The notes below the pieces were generated by a model. The model did not search any database and had not been told where the DNA came from. It was given only the letters and a program-made list of their open reading frames with translations. From contig CALMBO010000026.1 of assembly GCA_937860055.1 (NCBI GenBank), positions 1 to 64,000 of the forward strand: 64,000 nt of DNA. The letters run 5' to 3'. Positions 44,381 through 53,500 of this stretch are shown in pieces. Numbering within the stretch: position 1 is the stretch's first letter; every line of letters begins with the position of its first letter. The position numbers were made by a program, and so were the translations under genes. This DNA is from an uncultured Verrucomicrobiota bacterium. Lineage in GTDB: Bacteria; Verrucomicrobiota; Kiritimatiellia; CAIQIC01; Lenti-01.

Positions 44381-45712
44381 CTAGATGGCGAGATCTTCCT
44401 TGCCGTGGGGGCGGGGGCCCGAAGGGAAGAACAGCGCAACGCCGAACGTCAGGGGGCCGACGCGGCCGATGAACATCAGGAGAACGAGGATCAGCTTGCC
44501 GATGGGGGTCAACTGGGCGGTGATGCCTGTGCTGAGGCCCACCGTTCCCAGCGCCGAGGCTGCTTCGAACAGCAAGCCCTCGAACGGCAGCGATTCCGAC
44601 AGGGCCAGCAGGTAGCAGCCGAGGATCAGCGCGCCAGCGTAGAATCCCAGGCTGGCGATCGCGAGGCGGATCCGGTCTTCGGGAATCTCCTTGCGCCAGA
44701 AGGTGACCTTGTCGCGGCCGAGCAACGCGCTGCGGATCACGCCGAACAGCGCACTGAAAGTCGTGGTTTTCAGCCCGCCGCCGGTGCCGGAAGGGGATGC
44801 GCCCACGACCATCAGCATGATGAGCAGGAAGAGGGAGGCCTGCGAAAGCTGGCCGATCGGAATCGTGTTGAATCCGACCGTTGTGATGGCTGCCATGACC
44901 TGGAAGGCGGAGGCGGCCAGCCGTTCATAGGGCGGCAGCTGCTGGATTGCCGGCTCGGCAACGAAGAAGAGCGCGATGGCGGAGAGGCTCATCCATGCGG
45001 TGGTCACCAGGATGATGCGGCTGGTGAGGGTGATATGGGGCGTCTTGCCGATCAGGCGCCGCCAGGCATCCACGAACACGATGAATCCAATGGCGCCGAA
45101 GTAGCTGAGGATGCCGAGGATGGCATTGACGGCGATATTGCCGCGCAACGCTTCAAAGCTGGTGTCGTACAGACCGAACCCGGCAGTGCAGAATGCGGAA
45201 ATGCTGTGGAAGACGGCGGCCCAGAGGGGATGATCGAGGCCTGCGTGGCGGAAAGCCGCGAACAACGCGGCAATGCCCGCTGTTTCGACCAGAATGGTGA
45301 AGGAAATGACGCTCCGGATGAATTTCGTGATCCGGAAATCCCCTGGCATGCTGAAGACCACCCGGCCGATTTCCTCGCGCCGCTCCGACAGTTCCCCCCG
45401 CTTCGACAGCATCACGAAGGAGCCAAAGGTCATGTAGCCGATGCCGCCGATCTGGATCAGCACCAGAATCACAATCTGTCCGAACAGGCTGAATCCGTGG
45501 CCGGTGCTGACCGTCGTCAGACCCGTGGTTGAAAGGGCCGAGGCGGAGGTGAACAGCGCGTCGAGGGAGGAGATGGAGCCTGCGGCGTGGCTGATCGGCA
45601 GGGCCAGGAGCACCCAACCGGAGAGGATGTAGGCTAGATAGCCGAGGACCACCATCCGGACGGGATGGAGGCTGTCAACGAAACGGCAGAACCCGAGCCA
45701 TTTTTCTTTCAT
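44381..45712 (-). CDS. KtrB/TrkH-family potassium transporter membrane subunit
   Basis: A 443-residue membrane protein with about ten helices in four pore repeats. Selectivity-filter segments are visible as SALSTTGLTTVS (~residues 58-69), ISAFCTAGFGLY, ITTVGFNTIP and ASALGTVGLSTG; each has the central Gly required for K+ passage. ASPSGTGGGLKTTTFS is the family's inter-helix motif. The length fits KtrB better than TrkH. The gating partner (KtrA/TrkA, an NAD-binding RCK protein) is not in this window. AAGGAG precedes the ATG. Confidence 0.93.
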   Translation of the reverse strand: MKEKWLGFCRFVDSLHPVRMVVLGYLAYILSGWVLLALPISHAAGSISSLDALFTSASALSTTGLTTVSTGHGFSLFGQIVILVLIQIGGIGYMTFGSFVMLSKRGELSERREEIGRVVFSMPGDFRITKFIRSVISFTILVETAGIAALFAAFRHAGLDHPLWAAVFHSISAFCTAGFGLYDTSFEALRGNIAVNAILGILSYFGAIGFIVFVDAWRRLIGKTPHITLTSRIILVTTAWMSLSAIALFFVAEPAIQQLPPYERLAASAFQVMAAITTVGFNTIPIGQLSQASLFLLIMLMVVGASPSGTGGGLKTTTFSALFGVIRSALLGRDKVTFWRKEIPEDRIRLAIASLGFYAGALILGCYLLALSESLPFEGLLFEAASALGTVGLSTGITAQLTPIGKLILVLLMFIGRVGPLTFGVALFFPSGPRPHGKEDLAI

Positions 45713-45765
45713 GTGTTTCTCCTTTTTCCGCCAAAGGCACGGGAAATGGATTGCCTAAGCGAACA

Positions 45766-45793
45766 AGGCTACTCCGACGCCATCCGGAGTCAA
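45766..45793 (-). promoter_or_regulatory. Sigma70-like promoter of the potassium transporter gene
   Basis: On the minus strand: TTGACT, 16-base spacer, TAGCCT, ~54 bases before the start codon. Confidence 0.6.
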
Positions 45794-45859
45794 TAGTCCG
45801 GGTGCAATATAAATCCGCAGAATAGATTATGACTGAAATATTCTCGATTACGGCCTTCC

Positions 45860-45883
45860 AAAAACGCGCTTTCAGACGTTTTT
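45860..45883. promoter_or_regulatory. Inverted repeat, possible operator
   Basis: AAAAACG and CGTTTTT arms, 7 bp each, separated by ten bases, in the divergent promoter region. It could be a regulator site (LacI-type sites often have AACG/CGTT halves), but no regulator gene is nearby. Confidence 0.35.
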
Positions 45884-46012
45884 AGGCGTTCGGATAAGCG
45901 TTAGATAAAAGCATTTTGTCCTTTCCGTGTCCAAAAATGTCAATTTGGCGGCAACGGATGGGGAGGGGTTTTCCCCGGCGATGGCCGGGAGAACGAAAAA
46001 TTTATTTTGGAC

Positions 46013-46042
46013 TTGGCGGGGCTTGAAGCGCTTGGCTAGAGT
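46013..46042 (+). promoter_or_regulatory. Candidate promoter of GH13 gene 1
   Basis: TTGGCG, 18-base spacer, TAGAGT. The -10 ends only eight bases before the GTG at 46051, so transcription would begin at or next to the start codon, and no ribosome binding site is seen there. Confidence 0.45.
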
Positions 46043-46050
46043 GCGGTTTA

Positions 46051-48747
46051 GTGAAGCGTTTTATCCAGTTGGGGATTTTGTGGGTTGCAGGATGGGCGTT
46101 GGCGGGGCAAGCCATGGAAATCCGGTATCGTCCGCTCTATCCAGGCCAGGATCAGGAAATCCAGATTGAAATCCGGGGGGCGTCCCAGGGCGCCACCTTG
46201 CATTGGGGAGTCAATTCGGTGGGGCTGGCGTGGGAACAGGCGATTCCCGAGTACCGTCCCCCAGGGTCGGTTCTGGAGGGCATCGCCACGCGGACGGAGA
46301 TGGAGGGCCCCGACGAGAACGGCGTCCTGCGGCTCCGCCTCGGGCCCTTCAACCATACCAACCAGCAGGTCCGATCGCTGAATTTCGCGGTCCACTGGAA
46401 AGACGGGACCTGGTCGAACAAGGACGAAAAGAACTACAACATCCCCGTCTCGTTCGGGCGCATCGCGACCGTTCCGGAGGAGCCGACCATCAATGACACG
46501 ATCGTCGTCCGCGTCCGTCGCAGCGCGCCGGGCGGCCTGCTGCGCTGGGGCGTGAACGCGGAAAACCAGATCTGGCAGCCGCCGGCGAAAAAGTACTGGC
46601 CGGCGGGGACCTTCGCGACGCCGGACAAGCTGGCCGTGGACACCCCGCTCGGCAAGCCGGACAGCAACGGGGTTTCCACGGTCGTGCTCGGGCCTTTCCA
46701 GAGCGCGGAACAGGTCGTGCGCACCTTGCACATGGCCGTGCACTGGGGCGACGACTGGGACACCGATGCGGGACGGAACTACAACGTGGACATCTCGCTG
46801 CGGACGGGGCCGGATGCCCCGGAGGTCCGCATCCTGTCGCCGCAGGACCAGGAAGTGATCATCGACAATCCGCTGGTGCAGTTGCAGGCCGAGCGCGCGG
46901 ACCGTGCGGAGATGTGGCTGGATGGCCGGTCGATCGCGGCGGTCGCCGAGACGCCCTTCGAGCTGAAGATCCCGTTCCGACAACTGAAATACGGCCGCCA
47001 CCAGCTCACGGCGCGCGCGGAGCGCGACGGGAAGGCCGGGATGCAGGAGGTCTTCTTCTGGAAGCTGCCTCCGCACCGCGTGGACAATTTGCCGCAGGGG
47101 ACGCCCTGGGGCGCGACGGTGAACGGCGACGGCACGGCGACCTTCGCCCTGCACGCGCCCGGCAAACGGTTCGTGTCGCTGGTCGGGGATTTCAACGGAT
47201 GGGATTCCTTTGCGGACATGATGGCCGCCTCTCCGGACGGCACGTGGTGGCTGACGCGGCCGGTTTCGAACGGCACGCACCGCTACCAGTTCTGCATCGA
47301 GGGGCGGCAGCTCCTGGCCGATCCCTATGCGCGCGACATCGAGTGGAAGGACGAGGCCGGACGCGAGGGGCACCAGCCCTGGCATGCGCGCGCCGTGCTG
47401 GAGGTGGGCAAGCCGCCTTTCGCCTGGACGGCCACGAACTATGTCCGCCCGCCTCTCGACCGGCTGGCCATCTATGAATTCCACATCGACGACCTGGTGC
47501 CGGGGGGCGGATTCACCGGCGCGGTCGCCAAACTGGACTACATCCGGGGGATGGGGTTCAACGCCATCGAACCGATGCCGTGGATGGAGTTCACAGTGGA
47601 CCGGAGCTGGGGATACAATCCCGCGTTCCACTTCGCGCCGGAATCGGCCTATGGGACGCCGGACGATCTGAAGCGCCTGGTCGACGAAGCGCATCGCCGC
47701 GGCCTGGCCGTCATCATGGACGCCGTGTTCAACCACATGGACCGCAACTCGGCGCTCTACCAGCTCTATGGCGCCGACTACGAGGCGAGTCCGTATTTCC
47801 GGCAGTTCCGCGGCGAGAACTGGGGCTTCCCCGATCTGGAGCAGTCCTCGCGCGCCTTCAAGCGCTACGCGGCGGATGCGATCCGGTACTGGATGACCGA
47901 GTACCGGCTGGACGGCATCCGCTTCGACGCGACGCGGTTCGTCGAATGGGAGGGCTACAACGACTGGGGCGCCGGCTGGCTGGCCTGGGCGGGACGGCAG
48001 GCGGATCCGGGCGCCTTCATGATCGCCGAGCATCTTCCCTCCGATCCGGACCTGGTCCGCCGCACGGAGATGGATACCACGTGGGGCGACGCGTTCCGCT
48101 GGAACATCCGATCCTTCGTCGAGGAGGCGCGCCTGGACCGCGCGGAACTGGCGCGGCTTCTCGATCCCTCCCGGATGGGATTCGACCATGCCGACGATCG
48201 GATCGCCTATACCGAGAGCCACGACGAGGAGCGCGTGATGCGCATCCTGCGCCAGAAGGGCTTTTCGCCCGACGAAGCCGCGCGGCGCGCCCTGCTGGCC
48301 CTGACGCTCACCCTGGCCGCGCCGGGTCCGGCGATGGTCTATTCCGGGCAGGAATTCGGCGAAGACACGGCCAAGACCGTCGGCTCCAATCCCCTGGCCT
48401 GGAAGCGGACGGAGGGCTGGTTCGGGAAGCGGGCCCGGCGCCTCCAGGACGCCGTCCGAGCGGTGGCGACGCTGCGGGATACGCATCCCGCGTTCCAAAC
48501 GGGAGCGATCCGGATGCGGGAGGAAGGCGTACCGGAGGATGTCGCGGTGTTCGAGCGCGGGGAGGGGAAGGATGCCATCGTGGTCGCCGCCAATTTCGGA
48601 CGGCGCAAGCGTTCCGTGGAGGTTTCCCTGGGGAGCGGGAACGAATGGCAAGACGTGATCGGGCGGCAGGCGGCGGAATTGGATGCGCATGGCAAGCTTG
48701 CGCTCGTGCTCGAGCCCGGCGCCGTGGCCGTGTTCGCCACGCGTTGA
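46051..48747 (+). CDS. Secreted GH13 alpha-glucan hydrolase with tandem CBM25-like modules
   Basis: An 898-residue exported enzyme starting at GTG with a signal peptide (FIQLGILWVAGWALAGQA). Two tandem starch-binding-like modules follow (residues ~22-130 and ~135-255); each has a 'L.WGVN....W' start and a 'AVHW.D.W....G.NYN' end. Next are an Ig-like domain (~260-345), a CBM48-like domain with SLVGDFNGWDSFADMMAAS (~372-450) and the GH13 barrel. Conserved regions: MDAVFNH (~557-562), GIRFDATRF with nucleophile Asp 626, MIAEHLP with Glu 660, and TESHDEE with Asp 725. The order resembles glycogen-branching or maltooligosyl-trehalose-type barrels, so hydrolysis versus transfer is open. It probably acts on starch or glycogen outside the cell. 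Confidence 0.9.
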   Translation: MKRFIQLGILWVAGWALAGQAMEIRYRPLYPGQDQEIQIEIRGASQGATLHWGVNSVGLAWEQAIPEYRPPGSVLEGIATRTEMEGPDENGVLRLRLGPFNHTNQQVRSLNFAVHWKDGTWSNKDEKNYNIPVSFGRIATVPEEPTINDTIVVRVRRSAPGGLLRWGVNAENQIWQPPAKKYWPAGTFATPDKLAVDTPLGKPDSNGVSTVVLGPFQSAEQVVRTLHMAVHWGDDWDTDAGRNYNVDISLRTGPDAPEVRILSPQDQEVIIDNPLVQLQAERADRAEMWLDGRSIAAVAETPFELKIPFRQLKYGRHQLTARAERDGKAGMQEVFFWKLPPHRVDNLPQGTPWGATVNGDGTATFALHAPGKRFVSLVGDFNGWDSFADMMAASPDGTWWLTRPVSNGTHRYQFCIEGRQLLADPYARDIEWKDEAGREGHQPWHARAVLEVGKPPFAWTATNYVRPPLDRLAIYEFHIDDLVPGGGFTGAVAKLDYIRGMGFNAIEPMPWMEFTVDRSWGYNPAFHFAPESAYGTPDDLKRLVDEAHRRGLAVIMDAVFNHMDRNSALYQLYGADYEASPYFRQFRGENWGFPDLEQSSRAFKRYAADAIRYWMTEYRLDGIRFDATRFVEWEGYNDWGAGWLAWAGRQADPGAFMIAEHLPSDPDLVRRTEMDTTWGDAFRWNIRSFVEEARLDRAELARLLDPSRMGFDHADDRIAYTESHDEERVMRILRQKGFSPDEAARRALLALTLTLAAPGPAMVYSGQEFGEDTAKTVGSNPLAWKRTEGWFGKRARRLQDAVRAVATLRDTHPAFQTGAIRMREEGVPEDVAVFERGEGKDAIVVAANFGRRKRSVEVSLGSGNEWQDVIGRQAAELDAHGKLALVLEPGAVAVFATR

Positions 48748-48763
48748 ACGGAACCGCCTTCCC

Positions 48764-50062
48764 TCAGGCCGGCAGTGGGGGGCCGCCGCGGCTGTAGGCC
48801 GTTGAGTCCAGGACGACCCATCCGTCGAAATCGGCGAGGCTCCGGGGAGTGAGCGGGAAGTAGCCCGGATTCTTCTGGCTGCCGGAACGGATCGGCAGCG
48901 CCGCGGCTTCCGCCGCGGGAAGTCCCTGGCCTTGGCGGGTGGGAATGAACCGCGTCGGTCCCGGAGCGGCCGTCAGCCGCGCCTCGAGCGTGCCGGCCTC
49001 GGGACGGCCGATGCCATTCGCCTCCGAGACGCCCACTGCCGAGCCGATGACGGCGTAGCGAGGGCCGAACATCTCGTGGAGGTGCGCTCCCGCCGGCCAC
49101 CAACTGTTGAGGATGGGGCCCAGCTGCCATTCCGCCTTGCCATACTTCAGATGGCTGTTGTGGGCGAAGACCAGCGTCTTTCCGCGTCCGCGCTCGCGGT
49201 CCGCCACATAGGCCAGGTTGTCCGCCATCATCGCGTCGCGCAGGCCGAGGAGCGTGGACATCCGGTCGTCCGCCGGGCGAGCCAGCCCCGCATGGTAGTT
49301 CAGCAACTGTCGCGCCGCCGAGGCGTATTGGGCGGCTTCCAGATAGCGTTCCTCGTCCCCCTTGGCCGTCCATTCGGGACGGCGCGCGCGCAGCTCCGCG
49401 ATCAGATCCTCCGTCGTGATCCGCAGCTCCGTCGCGGCGGGCGACAGGCCGATCGACTTCGCCGGATCCATCAGTGCGGCGGGGTTTTCCCAATCGGAGT
49501 CCGTGCCCAGCAGCGGATCGATGCGCTCGCGGTACTTCTGGGCGCAGGCGCGGTCGAGCGAGGCGAGGGTGTCGAGGACGGAATGCAGGACCTGGCGCGG
49601 ACTGTCGCTGGAACCGAACTCGGTCGGGCTGTCGAAGCCGTAGAACCGGAGCGGGACGCGATGGGCAGGGTCGGCATTGTATTGCCGCATCCATTCGACG
49701 AGTTCGCGGTTCGCATCGAGCTTGCCGAACCCGTGGCTAAAGCCGGTCTTCTGGATGGCTTCATACGCCGCCGTGCCATGTCCGGCCACGTACTGGTTCG
49801 CGGCATGCCCCCGGGGAAAGCTGCTTTCAATGGCGATGGCGCGGAAGCCATGCGCCTCTACCAGCCGTTGGAAAAGCCGGTTGCGGAGCAGGAGGATGTC
49901 CTCCCCGCCATGGAGCGCCTCCCCGAAGCCGAGAAGTTCCACCTTGTCGCCCAGCGAAGCCAGCATCCGGGAGACGGCGGAATGGAAACCGGCCGGCGAA
50001 TCGACGGAGAATGGAACCGCCTCCTGGCGGATCCAGTCATCCAGCGTGGCGTATGTTTTCAT
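48764..50062 (-). CDS. Erythromycin esterase-family protein
   Basis: A 432-residue protein of the EreA/EreB-like family. I place the start at the ATG at 50062, preceded by GGAGG five bases upstream; an upstream in-frame start at 50149 lacks this. Motifs: ELLGFGEALHGGEDI (conserved Glu and His, ~residues 44-58), FRAIAIESSFPRGHAANQYV, LRFYGFDSPTEF and LVFAHNSHLKYG (second conserved His). Most chromosomal members have no known macrolide activity, so I would not infer resistance from this. It sits tail-to-tail with GH13 gene 1 (16 bases) and divergent from GH13 gene 2. Confidence 0.88.
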   Translation of the reverse strand: MKTYATLDDWIRQEAVPFSVDSPAGFHSAVSRMLASLGDKVELLGFGEALHGGEDILLLRNRLFQRLVEAHGFRAIAIESSFPRGHAANQYVAGHGTAAYEAIQKTGFSHGFGKLDANRELVEWMRQYNADPAHRVPLRFYGFDSPTEFGSSDSPRQVLHSVLDTLASLDRACAQKYRERIDPLLGTDSDWENPAALMDPAKSIGLSPAATELRITTEDLIAELRARRPEWTAKGDEERYLEAAQYASAARQLLNYHAGLARPADDRMSTLLGLRDAMMADNLAYVADRERGRGKTLVFAHNSHLKYGKAEWQLGPILNSWWPAGAHLHEMFGPRYAVIGSAVGVSEANGIGRPEAGTLEARLTAAPGPTRFIPTRQGQGLPAAEAAALPIRSGSQKNPGYFPLTPRSLADFDGWVVLDSTAYSRGGPPLPA

Positions 50063-50096
50063 GTTGGCCTCCGCATGGGGTCCTTTCCCTGCCATC

Positions 50097-50125
50097 AGGA
50101 TACGCGGATGGAAGGGAAAAGACAA
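50097..50125 (-). promoter_or_regulatory. Promoter of the erythromycin-esterase-like gene
   Basis: On the minus strand: TTGTCT, 17-base spacer, TATCCT, 34 bases before the ATG at 50062. Confidence 0.6.
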
Positions 50126-50272
50126 TGGGAAGGGGAGCGGCCGGGACATAAAAGGCGCGCAAATCCGGCGCCGGCCGGAGAATGCGGATCAATCCCGATG
50201 TCGTGCAGGCTTTGCGGACAAGCCTCGCCGGGGCGGTTCCATTTTTTGATGGCGAATTTCCGAAAATTTTTC

Positions 50273-50301
50273 TTGTGCGACAAATGACGGCGGAGGATAT
50301 T
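50273..50301 (+). promoter_or_regulatory. Candidate promoter of GH13 gene 2
   Basis: TTGTGC, 17-base spacer, GATATT, ~215 bases before the start of GH13 gene 2, leaving room for a long leader. Confidence 0.45.
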
Positions 50302-50432
50302 CATTTCCGCATGCTCGTCGAAGCGGTTTTCCGGGACCGTCCTGGTCTTGGGCGATGACGAGCCCGTCGATGGGGACGAACAGGTGAGATGATGCGCAGG
50401 CCGGAAACAGAGCAGAAGGGTAAAACGATCCA

Positions 50433-50510
50433 ATGAAACGTTTTCTCCGCGGCTTCCCCGTTGCCCGCGCCATGCGCCTCCGCCCGCCTCGCCCGAATCC
50501 GGCAAAATAA
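50433..50510 (+). CDS. Possible upstream open frame (25 aa) before GH13 gene 2
   Basis: ATG to TAA, 25 codons, strongly basic and Pro/Arg-rich (six Arg, two Lys, five Pro), ending eight bases before the GH13 start. It begins MKRF, like GH13 gene 1. No ribosome binding site is at the usual distance, so this is only a candidate leader peptide. Confidence 0.25.
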   Translation: MKRFLRGFPVARAMRLRPPRPNPAK

Positions 50511-50518
50511 GGGGAAAC

Positions 50519-53500
50519 ATGAGCAATCGAATCAAGGCGTTTGGGGTGTTTGGAATCTGGAGCGTCTTGATTGCGGGCTCTGTCGCGGCGCAATCCGGCC
50601 GGCCCGGCGTGGGAGCGATTCCCTACGCGACGGGGGCGGTCCATGGCGTGACGTTCCGGGTTTGGGCGCCGCACGCGACCAACGTGGCCGTCGCCGGCAA
50701 TTTCAACAGTTGGGACATGGCCACCAACCCGCTGGCGAGCGAAGGCAACGGCTACTGGTCGGCGGATTGCACGAACGCCGCGGCCGGCGCCGAATATAAA
50801 TACGTGATCAACGGCAGTCTCTGGCGCCGCGATCCGCGTGGCCTGAGCGTGGTGAATTCGGCCGGCAACAGCATCGTGTTCGATCCGGACGCCTACGACT
50901 GGGACGTGGATGCGTTCACCCGTCCGGAACGCAAGGATGCCGTGATCTATTCCATGCACATCCGGACGTTCAACCCGCAGTGGACCCAGTGGCCGCAGGG
51001 CACCTTCGACCTGGCGCTGTCCAAGCTCGACCACCTCCAGGAACTCGGCGTCAACACGATCGAACTGATGCCCATCATGGAATTTCCCGGTGACAACAGC
51101 TGGGGCTACAACCCGTCGGATCCCTACGCCGTTGAGAGCGCCTACGGGGGGTCGCGGAAACTGCAGGAGTTCATCGACGCCTGCCACACCCGCAAGATGG
51201 CGGTCATCCTCGACGTGGTCCACAACCATTGGGGACCCAGCGACCTGGTGACGTGGCAGTTCGACGGCTACGCGCCGGACGCGAACTACGGAGGCAGCTA
51301 CCACTACAACACGACGGGCCTGTGCTGCACGGATTGGGGCGCGACCCGGCCGAACTACGCCACGACGGAAGTCCGCGACTACATCCAGGACAACTATTCG
51401 GCCTGGCTGGACGCCTTCCGCGTGGACGGCTTCCGCACGGATTCGCCCTTCCACATCGGCTATTACGACACCGGCAGCGGCACGGCGGGCAATGCCGACG
51501 GCGTCAGCCTGATGCAGGAATTCAATGCGCGCATCCACAACAACTACTCGAACGTGATCTCCATCCAGGAGAACGGCGATGCCACCTGGGGCTTCGACAG
51601 CCGCTGGGACATGGATTTCCTGGAGGATCTCCGCGCGCTGGTGGCGGAGCCGAGCGATGCCAACCGCGACATGAACGCGCTGGCCGGCCTGGTCGAGAGC
51701 GGCGCCGGGCTGGGCCGCGTCCTCTACGTGGAGTCGCACGACACCGCCGGCGACCTGAACGGCAACACGCGGCTGGCCAAGCTGATCGATTCGAACGATC
51801 CGACAAGCTTCTGGGCGCGCAAGCGGTCGCTGCTGGCGGCCGTGGTCTACCTGACATCGCCCGGCATCCCGATGATCTTCCAGGGCGAGGAAATGATGGA
51901 ATACTGGTCGTTCTCCGACCACACCGGGTACCGGTGGGATGCCACGGCCAGCGAATACCACCGCGGGCACATCGCCGCCTACAAGGACCTGGTCCACGCC
52001 CGGCGCAACCTGAAGGGCGGCACCCAGGGGCTCAAGGGTTCGAACTGCGACGTGCACCACATCGACAACAACAACAAGGTCATCGCCTACAAGCGCTGGG
52101 ACGCGGGCGGCGACGACGTGGTGGTGGTGGCCAACTTCGGCATCGGGGCCTGGACCAACCACGATTACAGCGTCGAATTCCCGTCCGAGGGGACCTGGTA
52201 CGTGCATTTCAACAGCGACCAGACCAACTACTACGGCGATTTCAACAACATCGGGCCCGCGTCCGTCACGGCCGCCGGTTCGCCGCCGGCCGCCAACATC
52301 GACATGGGCCGCTATTCGGCGCTGATTTTCTCCAAGACGCCGCCCGCCACCAGCGGCACCGTGTCGGCCGGTCCGGCCAACAGCGGCTGCGACCAGCCGG
52401 TTTCGTTCACCTATGATCCGGCCGGCGGGCCGCTGGCCGGGGCGGCGCAGGTCCGCATGCTCATCGGGCACGACGGCTGGCAGAATGCGTTCTACACCAA
52501 CATGACGCGCGCGCCCTACGACAGCAACGTGTGGATCTGTTCCTATTCCGGTTTCCCGGGCGGCACCCGCGGCCTGAACTATGTCTTCACGGACGGCGCC
52601 GGCACCGCATGGGACAACAACTTCTCCAAGGACTGGTATGTGGCCGTCGGCTGCCATTCCACCATGGACTTCACGCCGGCGCAGCCCACCGGCTGCTCCC
52701 AGGTCACCTTCACCTACCAGGCGGCGGACGGACCGCTGGCGGCGGCCACGCAGGTCTTTGCCCATGTCGGGCAGAACAACTGGGAACTGATCGTTGATCC
52801 GGACATTCCGCTGACCTCGTCCGGGAACGGGATCTGGACCGGCACCTACAGTCTGCGCGATCCCGCCTACAGCCTGAACGTCTGCTTCAACGACGGGCAG
52901 GGCGGGTGGGACACCCATTACAACAACAACTGGAACGTGAACGTGCAGGGCTGCCACACCAACACCGGCAATGTCTGGCTGGACCCGTCCCAGCCCTACG
53001 GCTGCGACCCGATCACGTTCCACTACGAACCCGCCACGGGACCGCTGGCCGGCGCCACCAACGTCAACCTGTTCATCGGACACGACACCTGGCAGGACGT
53101 GGTGACGCTGCCGATGGCGCCGGGCACCTCCGGCGTCTGGACCGTGGTCTACCAGCCGCCGCGGGGCTGCGACTGGATCAATTTCGTCTTCAACAAGGGG
53201 CCGACGAACAGCCTGGTGTGGGACAACAACTATGCAAAGGACTGGAACTATTCGGTGTATTGTCCGCCGCAGGACGGGAACGTGACGCTGGCGCCCGAGA
53301 ATCCCGTCGGCTGCGTGCCGCTGGCCATCACCTACGAGCCCCTGCCGGAATGCCCGCTCGAATACGCGACGAACATCTTCGTGCGCATCGTGGACGGGAA
53401 CAGCTATGCCACGGTGGTGGACGCCTTGCCGATGGCGGAAATCAGCAACGGGGTCTGGCGGGCGGACTACTACACGCCGCCCGGAACCCAGTGGATCTAT

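Larger units (their letters stand above)
45713..46050. other. Divergent AT-richer intergenic region
   Basis: 338 bases between the potassium transporter and the first GH13 gene, clearly lower in GC than its surroundings. It holds a minus-strand promoter (45766-45793), an inverted repeat (45860-45883), and a plus-strand promoter (46013-46042). No open frame in it looks coding. Confidence 0.7.
50063..50518. other. Divergent intergenic region between erythromycin-esterase-like and GH13 gene 2
   Basis: 456 bases. It holds a minus-strand promoter (50097-50125), a plus-strand promoter candidate (50273-50301), a ~215-base untranslated leader for GH13 gene 2, and one small upstream open frame (50433-50510). 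I see no RNA gene or known riboswitch fold in it. Confidence 0.6.

Noticed and set aside
48764-50062. A macrolide-resistance gene
   Set aside because: Only family-level similarity to erythromycin esterase is visible; most chromosomal members have no shown resistance role and there is no mobile context.
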